DNA of 6,572 nt from Trebonia sp. (GTDB lineage: Bacteria > Actinomycetota > Actinomycetes > Streptosporangiales > Streptosporangiaceae): the NCBI GenBank assembly GCA_030043595.1, contig JASHXJ010000526.1, positions 1-6,572 of the forward strand, given 5' to 3'. Shown here piece by piece: positions 1-5,685 of this stretch (position 1 is its first letter; each line of letters begins with the position of its first letter). Made by a program: the position numbers and the translations under genes. The notes beneath the pieces are model-generated. The model did not search any database. It was not told the origin of the DNA and saw nothing but the letters and a program-made list of their open reading frames with translations.

Positions 1-76
1 GCGCCGGGGCCGCCTCGTACACGAGCTTTTCCGGTCCGCCGCGCGCGTGCGCCCGCAGCGCCATCATCGTGGTCAC
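1..76 (-). CDS. N-terminus of a probable NADP-dependent quinone/zinc-type oxidoreductase (partial)
   Basis: Reading the minus strand from a GTG at 76 gives 25 codons that run off the window: MTTMMALRAHARGGPEKLVY and then EAAPA. The pattern 'ALRAHARGGPE.LVYE.AP.P' is the usual first strand of quinone-oxidoreductase-like members of the medium-chain dehydrogenase/reductase superfamily, soluble enzymes that reduce quinones or enones with NADPH. Only this start is visible, so neither the Rossmann fold nor any zinc ligands can be checked. An AAAGGAG Shine-Dalgarno sequence lies 10 nt upstream of the GTG and supports this start. An in-frame GTG at 85 is too close to that site, and ATGs at 67 and 64 are too far from it. 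The gene is divergent from the membrane protein gene at 211. The family call rests on a short stretch and is tentative; the existence of a gene start is more certain. Confidence 0.6.
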   Translation of the reverse strand, partial: MTTMMALRAHARGGPEKLVYEAAPA

Positions 77-86
77 GGCAGTCACA

Positions 87-93
87 CTCCTTT
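87..93 (-). promoter_or_regulatory. Shine-Dalgarno site of the oxidoreductase gene
   Basis: The minus strand reads AAAGGAG here, a strong match to the anti-SD sequence, followed by a 10-nt spacer and the GTG at 76. It decides between the GTG at 85, the GTG at 76 and the ATGs at 67 and 64. I see no convincing -10 TANNNT box for this gene in the 100 bases upstream. Confidence 0.6.
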
Positions 94-203
94 CATCATG
101 GACTCAGGTACCCAGCAATGACGGGGGCACGACGATGAACCCGCGTGATAGCACTGCGGCCTGGTTTGCCCGCCTGAAGGCCACGCCGTGCGGTTCACCC
201 GGA

Positions 204-209
204 TAGGAT
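204..209 (+). promoter_or_regulatory. Possible -10 box (TAGGAT) of a leaderless transcript, or SD, for the glycosyltransferase gene
   Basis: TAGGAT fits the actinobacterial TANNNT -10 consensus. It ends 1 nt before the ATG at 211, which is too close for that ATG to be translated from a transcript starting there. It lies exactly 7 nt before an in-frame GTG at 217, the usual spacing for leaderless transcripts. Alternatively AGGA (205-208) could act as a Shine-Dalgarno for the GTG at 217, with an 8-nt spacer. Both readings favour 217 over 211. No clear -35 box is visible. Confidence 0.35.
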
Positions 210-210
210 C

Positions 211-1821
211 ATGGCCGTGCAGCGCGACGTGACAGCGGATGCGCCCGGGCAGGCGGCGAGGCGGCAAGGGCGGCCGCGCCGGGCGGTGACCCGGCTGCGC
301 TCGCTCGCCCGCGAGAACAGGCTGTTCACGTGGGCGCTCGCGGCCGGCGCGTTCCTGCGGCTGCTCGCCGTGCTCGGCTACCCGGGCGCGCTGTGGTTCG
401 CCGGTGACTCCTACGTCTACCTCGGCGCCGCGCTGCGGCCGCAGCCCAACCTGTCCAAGTCGACCGGCTACTCGCTGTTCCTGCGGCTGCTGCTGCCCTT
501 CCACAGCCTGACCCTGGTCACCGTGGTCCAGCACCTGTTCGGGCTGGCGGTCGCGGTGATGATCTACGCCCTGCTGCGCCACTACGGCGTCTCCAGGCTG
601 TGGTCGACGGTCGCGACGCTGCCGGTGCTGCTCGACGGCTACATGATCGAAGACGAGCACATGATCATGGCCGAGTCGCTGTTCACCTTCCTGCTCATGA
701 TCGCCATGCTGCTGATCCTGTGGCGAAAGCAGGTCACGTGGTGGGTGGCGCTGATCGCCGGGCTGCTGGTGGGCTATGCGGTCGACGTGCGGACCGAAGG
801 CGCGATCGTCCTCGCGCTGTTCCCGTTGTTCCTGCTCATCCGGGGCTGGCGGAGCCTGCGCGGCTGGCTGGCAGCGATCATGATAGGAGTCGGCTGCCTG
901 GCACCGGTCGCGGCGTACATCGGCTGGTTCCACGTGTGGAGCGCGCAGTACGGGTTGACCGGGCAGTACAACATGACCTTGTCGGACGGCTTCTACCTGT
1001 GGGGGCGAGTGTCGTCGTTCGCCAACTGCGGGGTAATCAAGCCGACGGGCGAGCAGGCCACGGTGTGCCCGACGGAGCCGCTGTCCGCGCGGACCCCGCC
1101 AGGGGACTTCGTCTGGCACGCCCCGCAGGTCCACGAGGACATCAACAGCATCGGCGGTCCTGTTTCGCCGGCGGGCAACAGGGTGCTGACCGACTTCGTG
1201 ATCCACGCGGTCGAGGCTCAGCCGCTCGACTACATCAAGACGGTCGTCAAGGATGTGGGGCTGTCGTTCGGGTTCCCGCGGATCGGCTACCCGGACCCGG
1301 GCACGGTCTCCTACTACGACTTCCACCTGCACTACGACGCGTCCTACCTGCCGCCGAACCTGACCAGCCACGAGTGGATCAAGGGCGGCACCGCCTACTC
1401 GGACTGGCTGAGCTACGGCCACCAGGCGCCGGGCCGGGTCATCAAGGTGTTCGCGCTGCCGATCGTGGTCTACCAGCGGCTGGTGTTCACCTACGGCCCG
1501 CTGTTCGCCGTGATCCTGCTGATGGGCCTGGGCGGCGTGCTGACCCTGCGCCGGCCGGTGCGGCCGCTGCGGCTGCGCCCGTTCCCGCTGCGCTGGCAGG
1601 TGCGCGGCACGCCGATGCTGCCCTGGGTCACCGCGGTCGCACTGCTCGTCTTCCCGATCGCGATCGCCGACTTCGACTACCGCTACCTGCTGCCGGTCAT
1701 CCCGTTCGCCTGCGTCGCGGCGGGCCTGGCGTTCGCTCCGCCGCTGCGCAAGTCCGCCCCGCCGAAGCAGCCATCCCCGGTCAGCCAGCTGGAGTCCACG
1801 GTCCCGGACTCCGTGGCTTAG
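211..1821 (+). CDS. Polytopic membrane protein, GT-C / family 39-like glycosyltransferase
   Basis: This 536-residue protein has a basic cytosolic N-terminus (about residues 1-36) and roughly ten hydrophobic segments, among them about 38-56, 101-122, 152-171, 176-192, 197-210, 217-240, 411-440 and 470-510. GT-C enzymes use lipid-phosphate sugars and act on the outer face of the membrane. Features consistent with that fold are an acidic first outer loop with FAGDSY around Asp66, a following TGYSLFL (85-91) resembling the 'GYP' motif of PMT-like proteins, a second acidic stretch EDEH (147-150), and RYLLPVIPF (491-499) in the last helix. A large polar region at about 250-410 is probably extracytoplasmic; its two cysteines, Cys273 and Cys286, could form a disulfide. 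The sugar donor and acceptor cannot be inferred. The ATG at 211 is the first possible start after a stop at 175-177, but the GTG at 217 has better initiation signals. No sugar-metabolism neighbours are visible. A non-enzymatic membrane protein remains possible. Confidence 0.7.
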   Translation: MAVQRDVTADAPGQAARRQGRPRRAVTRLRSLARENRLFTWALAAGAFLRLLAVLGYPGALWFAGDSYVYLGAALRPQPNLSKSTGYSLFLRLLLPFHSLTLVTVVQHLFGLAVAVMIYALLRHYGVSRLWSTVATLPVLLDGYMIEDEHMIMAESLFTFLLMIAMLLILWRKQVTWWVALIAGLLVGYAVDVRTEGAIVLALFPLFLLIRGWRSLRGWLAAIMIGVGCLAPVAAYIGWFHVWSAQYGLTGQYNMTLSDGFYLWGRVSSFANCGVIKPTGEQATVCPTEPLSARTPPGDFVWHAPQVHEDINSIGGPVSPAGNRVLTDFVIHAVEAQPLDYIKTVVKDVGLSFGFPRIGYPDPGTVSYYDFHLHYDASYLPPNLTSHEWIKGGTAYSDWLSYGHQAPGRVIKVFALPIVVYQRLVFTYGPLFAVILLMGLGGVLTLRRPVRPLRLRPFPLRWQVRGTPMLPWVTAVALLVFPIAIADFDYRYLLPVIPFACVAAGLAFAPPLRKSAPPKQPSPVSQLESTVPDSVA

Positions 1822-1899
1822 GCAGGCCTTCCTCCCCGGCTCTCCTCGGCGCGCTGCGACCCGCTCGCCCGCTCATCGAACCGGACAGACCACCCATAC

Positions 1900-1920
1900 C
1901 GGGCGCCGTCCGCGCGCCCG
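1900..1920 (+). terminator. Terminator-like GC hairpin downstream of the glycosyltransferase gene
   Basis: CGGGCGC (1900-1906) and GCGCCCG (1914-1920) form a perfect 7-bp stem with a 7-nt loop, 78 nt after the stop of the upstream gene. It is followed by AAACGG and has no T-tract on the plus strand. Actinobacterial terminators often lack a clear T-tract, so this may end the glycosyltransferase transcript, but in such GC-rich DNA a short hairpin can also arise by chance. Confidence 0.35.
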
Positions 1921-1926
1921 AAACGG

Positions 1927-1994
1927 CATAGGACCCGAGCGGCATGGACAAAATGGACAAAACGAGCGGAAAAACATGCGTCTCGGGTCCTATG
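1927..1994. repeat. 68-bp element with perfect 13-bp inverted repeats and an A-rich loop
   Basis: CATAGGACCCGAG (1927-1939) is the exact reverse complement of CTCGGGTCCTATG (1982-1994). Inside, after a 2x2 mismatch, GCATG (1942-1946) can pair with CATGC (1975-1979), giving about 18 base pairs in all and a 28-nt loop. The interior is only about 40% GC, far below the surroundings, and contains a 9-bp tandem repeat. It lies between two convergent genes, 14 nt from the 3' end of the TMEM175-type gene. Candidate roles are a bidirectional terminator, a paired protein-binding site, or a very small non-autonomous transposon-like element. I see no target-site duplication in the flanks. The repeat itself is certain; its role is not. 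Confidence 0.75.
1944..1961 (+). repeat. Two tandem copies of the 9-mer ATGGACAAA
   Basis: ATGGACAAA occurs at 1944-1952 and again at 1953-1961 without mismatch. It lies in the loop of the inverted-repeat element. On the minus strand it reads as TTTGTCCAT twice, so it adds short T runs to that strand. It could encode Met-Asp-Lys twice, but there is no convincing ribosome binding site. Confidence 0.8.
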
Positions 1995-2008
1995 TGCGAG
2001 AAACTGTC

Positions 2009-2638
2009 TCAGTATCCGGATAAATCGCTGTCGCTATCGGTTGCAGCGCGGATGGCTGGTGTTCGCTCGAACACGTAGTACAGCGCCACTACCCCCGAAA
2101 GCGCGAAGGCCACGGGCGCGCTGGCGAACGCCAGCCCGATGATCACGAGGTAGACCAGCCCGCCAGCAGCGAACCGCCGCCGCGCCGCCCACCACTGGTC
2201 CCGCGGCAGTTGCACCTTGGTGTGTCCTCCATGCAGCGACCACTCGAACATCGAGGCGAACCCTACCGACATCCCCGCGAGCACTGCCCCGTACAGGGCC
2301 ACCGCCACCCGCGCGTCGAATCCGCCGGGCGAAAGGTAGTCGGCTACTGTCCCGGTGGAGAACGGGATCATCACGACGAACAACAGCAGAACCAGGTTGA
2401 GGAACAGCAGCACCCGGTCCACCGCGACGACGTTCGACAGCAGCGCGTGGTGGTTGACCCAGATGATGCCGACCGTGAAAAAGCTGATCACGTACGCGAC
2501 GAAGGCAGGCCAGCGGTGAGCGAGCAGGTGGGCGAGCGACCCGTGTCCCGGTCCGGCGACGGCAAGGCTGAGCGCGAGCAGGGTGATCGCGACGGCGAAC
2601 ACGCCGTCGCTGAAGGCTTCCAGCCTGCCCCGGTCCAT
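2009..2638 (-). CDS. TMEM175 family (DUF1211) potassium channel subunit
   Basis: This 209-residue integral membrane protein carries the family signature at its N-terminus, RLEAFSDGVFAVAITLL (residues 5-21), including the FSD motif (9-11). In this family bacterial subunits have six helices and assemble as tetramers that conduct K+ through a pore lined by hydrophobic residues of helix 1 rather than a TVGYG filter. Six helices can be traced at about 12-28, 44-62, 74-92, 112-131, 158-172 and 174-190. WVNHH (60-64) at the end of helix 2 is also typical. Length is normal for a bacterial single-repeat member. The tail is polar and acidic (DSDSDLSGY). The ATG at 2638 is preceded by AGAGG with a 7-nt spacer and places the signature right at the start, as expected. 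It lies 37 nt downstream of the regulator gene on the same strand, so cotranscription is likely. Ion selectivity is inferred from the family. Confidence 0.9.
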   Translation of the reverse strand: MDRGRLEAFSDGVFAVAITLLALSLAVAGPGHGSLAHLLAHRWPAFVAYVISFFTVGIIWVNHHALLSNVVAVDRVLLFLNLVLLLFVVMIPFSTGTVADYLSPGGFDARVAVALYGAVLAGMSVGFASMFEWSLHGGHTKVQLPRDQWWAARRRFAAGGLVYLVIIGLAFASAPVAFALSGVVALYYVFERTPAIRAATDSDSDLSGY

Positions 2639-2675
2639 CGGTCACCTCTCTGTCTTCCCCCGGCCCACCATCTCA

Positions 2676-3662
2676 TCAGCCGCTCGGTAGCCTCGCAGCC
2701 CCGCGCGGGAACGTGGTCGGAGATGCCTGCTTGACAGTGCGGATGATCGGCGCGGTCTCGACCCGCCCGACGCCCGCGAGCGCGCCGACCTTGGCGGTCA
2801 TGAACTCATAGAATTCCGCCTCGTCGCGGCAGACCGCGCAGACCGCCAGGTTGGCCGGCCCTGTGGTGGCGGCCGCGTAGGCGACTTCGGGGAACTTCGC
2901 GAGCGCCTCGCCCGTGGCCGCGAGCTGCGCGGGCGGCACCGACATCCACAGCCACGTCGACGACCGGAAGCCGAACGCGGACATGTCCAGCTCCAGGTCG
3001 AAGTAGAGCACGCCGACGTCCCGCAGCTGGTCCATGCGGCGCCGCACGGTGGACTCCGACCAGCCGACGTCGGCGGCGAGCTCGGCGTGACTGGCGCGGC
3101 CGTCCCTGCCGAGCGCCTCGAACAGCCGGCCGTCGAGCTCGCCCAGTTCGACGCGGCCGCCGCGGACCGGGATCCGCAGCGGCTCGACCTGTTCCTCGGG
3201 GAGCACCTGGAGGAAACCGAGCGCGTCCGGCCCGCCGGTGAACAGGTGCAGCAGCGAGTAGGCGCTTACCGCGACGATCCGCGCGCTGCGCGGCAGCTTG
3301 GCCAGCAGCGAGTACCGGTCGTCCCGCGCGTCGCCGCGTAGCGTGCACAGCACCTCAGTGTCGCCGGACAGCAGCTGGATCCACGCGGTGTCAGGACGGC
3401 GGGCCAGGGCGTCCGCGATCGCCTCGCCGGAGCCAGGAACGCACCGCATGCGCAGGAACCAGCCGAGCGATCCGACCTTGTCCCGTGCCTTGAGCCCGAC
3501 CACGCGCAGTACCCCCGCCGAGCGCAGCCGCCGGTACCGGCGGGCCACCGTCTGGTCGGAGACCTCGAGGATCTCCGCGATCCGGCTGAAGGAAGCCCGG
3601 CCGTCCACCCCGAGACAGTGCACGAGCTGCCTGTCGAGTTCGTCGATCGTGACGTCATCCAC
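2676..3662 (-). CDS. Lrp/AsnC family transcriptional regulator with two helix-turn-helix domains
   Basis: The 328-residue protein is about twice the usual Lrp/AsnC length. It holds two AsnC-type winged HTH domains, at about residues 6-56 (IDELDRQLVHCLGVDGRASF onward; recognition region VSDQTVARRYRRL) and about 175-222 (LDGRLFEALGRDGRASHAEL onward; recognition region WSESTVRRRMDQL). Each is followed by a region fitting the ligand-binding RAM/AsnC fold, about 64-150 and 233-315; the first is less canonical. Tandem architectures of this kind are common in actinomycetes. Lrp-type proteins bind DNA as oligomers and respond to amino acids or other small molecules; the ligand here is unknown. The start is a GTG at 3662 with no Shine-Dalgarno sequence, but TAGGGT lies 6 nt upstream, suggesting a leaderless message. 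The gene is divergent from the MFS exporter, with an inverted repeat between them, which suggests control of both. The TMEM175-type gene follows 37 nt downstream. Confidence 0.9.
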   Translation of the reverse strand: MDDVTIDELDRQLVHCLGVDGRASFSRIAEILEVSDQTVARRYRRLRSAGVLRVVGLKARDKVGSLGWFLRMRCVPGSGEAIADALARRPDTAWIQLLSGDTEVLCTLRGDARDDRYSLLAKLPRSARIVAVSAYSLLHLFTGGPDALGFLQVLPEEQVEPLRIPVRGGRVELGELDGRLFEALGRDGRASHAELAADVGWSESTVRRRMDQLRDVGVLYFDLELDMSAFGFRSSTWLWMSVPPAQLAATGEALAKFPEVAYAAATTGPANLAVCAVCRDEAEFYEFMTAKVGALAGVGRVETAPIIRTVKQASPTTFPRGAARLPSG

Positions 3663-3668
3663 CAGAAA

Positions 3669-3674
3669 ACCCTA
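3669..3674 (-). promoter_or_regulatory. Probable -10 box (TAGGGT) of the AsnC-type regulator, leaderless start
   Basis: On the minus strand TAGGGT matches TANNNT and is separated by 6 nt (TTTCTG) from the GTG at 3662. No Shine-Dalgarno sequence precedes this GTG, so transcription probably begins at or next to the start codon. The box directly abuts the left arm of the inverted repeat at 3675-3702, so a protein bound there would block or modulate this promoter. Confidence 0.45.
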
Positions 3675-3702
3675 GCAGATGTCGAGATCCGGTGATATCT
3701 GC
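3675..3702. promoter_or_regulatory. Operator-like inverted repeat between the regulator and exporter genes
   Basis: GCAGATGTC (3675-3683) and GATATCTGC (3694-3702) are inverted repeats matching at 8 of 9 positions, half-site GCAGATRTC, separated by 10 nt. The half-site centres are 19 nt apart, nearly two helical turns, as suits a dimer on one face of DNA. The site lies in the 102-bp divergent region and touches the regulator's -10 box. Binding by the AsnC-type regulator to control itself and the exporter is an inference from position. Confidence 0.5.
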
Positions 3703-3732
3703 GGTAGTGGCTAGACCATCCGTCAGTCATAC

Positions 3733-3749
3733 CCGATCTTGTACATCGG
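3733..3749 (+). promoter_or_regulatory. Small inverted repeat just upstream of the exporter ribosome binding site
   Basis: CCGAT (3733-3737) and ATCGG (3745-3749) flank a 7-nt spacer. The right arm runs into the purine-rich ribosome binding site, so as RNA the weak hairpin could slightly restrict access to it; as DNA it could be a second regulator site. The arms are short and may be coincidental. Confidence 0.25.
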
Positions 3750-3758
3750 AGGAAGGAG
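3748..3758 (+). promoter_or_regulatory. Strong ribosome binding site of the MFS exporter
   Basis: GGAGGAAGGAG precedes the ATG at 3765; the proximal GGAG (3755-3758) leaves a 6-nt spacer. It fixes the start, which is also the point where the first transmembrane helix begins. In contrast to the divergent regulator, this gene therefore has a leadered transcript. I see no clear TANNNT box for it in 3703-3747. Confidence 0.7.
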
Positions 3759-3764
3759 TGGGCG

Positions 3765-5252
3765 ATGCGCAGATGGTGGCCGCTGGTGGCGGTGTGTGCG
3801 GGCGCGTTCATGCTGCTCGTGGACGTGACGATCGTGAACGTCGCGCTGCCGGACATGGCCCGTGAGCTGCACACGACATTCCCGGACCTGCAGTGGGTGA
3901 TCGACCTGTACGCCCTGGTGCTGGGCGCGCTGGTGCTGACCGTGGGGTCCATCGCCGACAGGTACGGGCGGCGCCGGGTCTACCTGATCGGCCTGGCGGT
4001 CTTCGCCGCGTCCTCGCTAACCTGCGGCCTGGCGCCGAACGCGGCCGTACTGATCGCCGCGCGCGGCGTGCAGGGCATCGGCGCGGCGGCGATGTTCGCG
4101 ACCACGATGGCACTGATCAGCAGTTCGTACTCGGGCCGCGACCGGGGTATCGCGTTCGGGGTGTGGGGAGCGGTCAACGGCGCGGCCGCGGCCGCCGGGC
4201 CGATCATCGGCGGGCTGCTGACGACGCACTTCGGCTGGCGCTGGATCTTCCTGGTCAACCTGCCGGTCAGCGTCGTCGCGGTCGCCCTCACCCTGCTCGT
4301 CGTCGCGGAATCCCGCGACCCGCACCCGCGCGGCGTCGACCTGCCCGGCATGGCGAGCTTCACCGTCGCCGCGGCGGCCCTGACGTACGCGCTGATCCGG
4401 GGATCGTGGGCGTCCGCCGAGACGATTGCCCTGCTCGCGCTCGCGGCCGTCGCGCTCGCGGTGTTCGCCCTCGTCGAGAGCCGCCGGGCCCACCCCATGC
4501 TCGACCTCTCGCTGCTGCGCAACGGCTCCTTCACGGCGCTGCTCGTCGCGGGCGCGCTGCTGTCGGCGGCCGCCTGGGCGTCGATGACCTACCTGTCGCT
4601 GTGGCTGCAGTCCGTGCTCGGCCTGAGCGCGATCCAGGCGGGCCTGGTAGTGCTCCCGTGCAGCCTGTGCGCGTTCGCTGTGTCGGGCTCGATCGGCCGG
4701 ATCCTGCACAAAACCTCGCCGCGCCTGCTCATCGGCACCGGCCTGCTGGTCATCGCGGCGGGCGCGCTCGCCCAGGCGCTGGTCGGGCCCGGTTCCAGCT
4801 GGCCCGTGGTCATACCCGGGCTCGCTCTCGTCGGCATCGGCGCCGGGCTGTGCCTCGCACCGCTGTCGTCGTCGGCGATGGCCGCGGTGCACTGGTCCCG
4901 CGCGGGCATGGCGGGCGGCGCGCTCAGTACCTTCAGGCAGCTCGGCTACGCGTTTGGCATCGCAGTACTTGGCCAGGTGTTCCGCTCCGGCCTTGAGCAC
5001 GTCGCCGGCCCCAGCCTCGCGGGCGCCATCAGCGGCGGCCAGGCCGAGGCGGTGCTCACCCGCTCGCCCGCCCTGGCACCGCTCGTTCACGACGCGTTCG
5101 CCCACGGCCTCGACCTGACCTTCATCGTGGCCGCCGGCATCGGCGCCGTCGCGAGCATCCTCGTGTTCGCCCTGGTCCGGCCGAACCCGCCCGAGGCAGC
5201 CGCGGCGCACGATCATGAGTCCGTCGCCGCGGAGCGCAGCCGCGTATCCTGA
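3765..5252 (+). CDS. MFS transporter of the DHA2 (EmrB/QacA) drug:H+ antiporter family, 14 TM
   Basis: This 495-residue protein matches the usual length of 14-helix DHA2 exporters, which expel drugs or metabolites across the cytoplasmic membrane in exchange for protons. Motif D1 is LVDVTIVNVALPDM (18-31) in helix 1, with Asp20. Motif A is GSIADRYGRRRV (61-72), with Asp65, in the helix 2-3 loop. Motif B is ARGVQGIGAAAM (99-110), with Arg100 in helix 4. Motif C, the antiporter signature, is about GAVNGAAAAAGPIIGG (135-150) in helix 5. The cytosolic C-terminus is short and rich in Ala, Glu and His. The gene has a strong ribosome binding site and is divergent from an AsnC-type regulator, the usual arrangement for a ligand-induced exporter; an amino acid or related compound is a reasonable but unproven substrate. 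Its stop codon is only 6 nt before rnpB, whose probable -10 box overlaps its last codons. Confidence 0.93.
   Translation: MRRWWPLVAVCAGAFMLLVDVTIVNVALPDMARELHTTFPDLQWVIDLYALVLGALVLTVGSIADRYGRRRVYLIGLAVFAASSLTCGLAPNAAVLIAARGVQGIGAAAMFATTMALISSSYSGRDRGIAFGVWGAVNGAAAAAGPIIGGLLTTHFGWRWIFLVNLPVSVVAVALTLLVVAESRDPHPRGVDLPGMASFTVAAAALTYALIRGSWASAETIALLALAAVALAVFALVESRRAHPMLDLSLLRNGSFTALLVAGALLSAAAWASMTYLSLWLQSVLGLSAIQAGLVVLPCSLCAFAVSGSIGRILHKTSPRLLIGTGLLVIAAGALAQALVGPGSSWPVVIPGLALVGIGAGLCLAPLSSSAMAAVHWSRAGMAGGALSTFRQLGYAFGIAVLGQVFRSGLEHVAGPSLAGAISGGQAEAVLTRSPALAPLVHDAFAHGLDLTFIVAAGIGAVASILVFALVRPNPPEAAAAHDHESVAAERSRVS
5245..5250 (+). promoter_or_regulatory. rnpB: Probable rnpB -10 box (TATCCT) inside the end of the exporter gene
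   Basis: TATCCT fits TANNNT and ends 8 nt before G5259, where the P1 helix of the RNase P RNA begins, so the expected transcription start falls on the RNA's 5' end. The hexamer covers part of the last two sense codons and the first base of the TGA stop. No good -35 hexamer is visible 17-19 nt upstream. Because the mature 5' end is made by transcription or processing, the exporter message could also read into rnpB. Confidence 0.45.
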
Positions 5253-5258
5253 AGTGAA

Positions 5259-5650
5259 GGGCGAGTCGGCCGGGCGGTCGCGCCGGGCTTCGGGCCCGGT
5301 GAGGAAGGTCCGGGCTCCACACGGCAGGGTGGTCGGTAACGCCGACCCGGGGTGACCCGCGGGACAGTGCCACAGAAAACAGACCGCCCCGCGTCGCGGG
5401 GTAAGGGTGAAACGGTGGTGTAAGAGACCACCAGCGCCGCAGGTGACTGCGGCGGCTCGGTAAACCCCACCCGGAGCAAGGTCAAAAGGGCCCATGCCGC
5501 GAGGCGCGGGCCTGCGCGAGCGATTGAGGGCTGCCCGCCCGATGCTCGCGGGTAGACCGCACGAGGCTGTCGGCAACGGCAGTCCCAGATGGATGACCGC
5601 CGCCCCGCGCAAGCGGGCGCACAGAACCCGGCCTACAGGCCGGCTCGCCC
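5259..5650 (+). ncRNA. rnpB: RNase P RNA, bacterial class A
   Basis: This is the catalytic RNA that removes 5' leaders from pre-tRNAs. The conserved P4 5' strand region GAGGAAGGTCCGGGC (5301-5315) and its 3' partner ACAGAACCCGGC (5621-5632) are both present. Other conserved blocks are ACAGAAAACAGACCGCC (5372-5388), GGTAAGGGTGAAACGGT (5400-5416), GGAGCAAGGTCAAAAGGG (5473-5490), and GGCAACGGCAG followed by AGATGGATGACCGCC near the 3' end. The ends were set from pairing: P1 is GGCGAGTCGGCC (5260-5271) with GGCCGGCTCGCC (5638-5649), complete with one G-U, plus G5259-C5650; P2 is GGCGGTC (5273-5279) with GACCGCC (5595-5601), perfect; P3 is a UUCG-containing GC hairpin at 5283-5299. About 392 nt is normal for actinobacteria. 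It starts 6 nt after the exporter stop, and a recombinase remnant lies 35 nt past its 3' end. Confidence 0.97.
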
Positions 5651-5685
5651 CCTGTACACGCTCCTGACCTGCGGCGGAAAGCTGG

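Noticed and set aside
82..1422. A 446-codon open frame on the minus strand opposite the glycosyltransferase-like gene
   Set aside because: Its composition (Arg, Gln, Asp, Val, Pro) is a typical shadow of a GC-rich gene, it has no recognisable motif, and it overlaps the start and ribosome binding site of the oxidoreductase gene.
600..1931. Long plus-strand frames at 600-1931 and 3893-4996 inside larger genes
   Set aside because: Arg/Ala/Gly-rich frame-shifted readings of the glycosyltransferase and exporter genes; the real frames show clear transmembrane helices and family motifs.
1944..2078. Small plus-strand ORF starting in the tandem repeat (MDKMDKTSGK...)
   Set aside because: It has no convincing ribosome binding site and runs antisense into the end of the TMEM175-type gene; the apparent peptide follows from the repeat.
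2034..2645. Minus-strand frame from a GTG at 2645, overlapping the TMEM175-type gene
   Set aside because: It is a +1-type shadow with no membrane helices; the ATG at 2638 gives the conserved channel signature immediately.
5259..5650. Reading the repeated GC-rich blocks here as a CRISPR or tandem repeat array
   Set aside because: They are the helices and conserved blocks of RNase P RNA and are fully explained by P1-P4 pairing.
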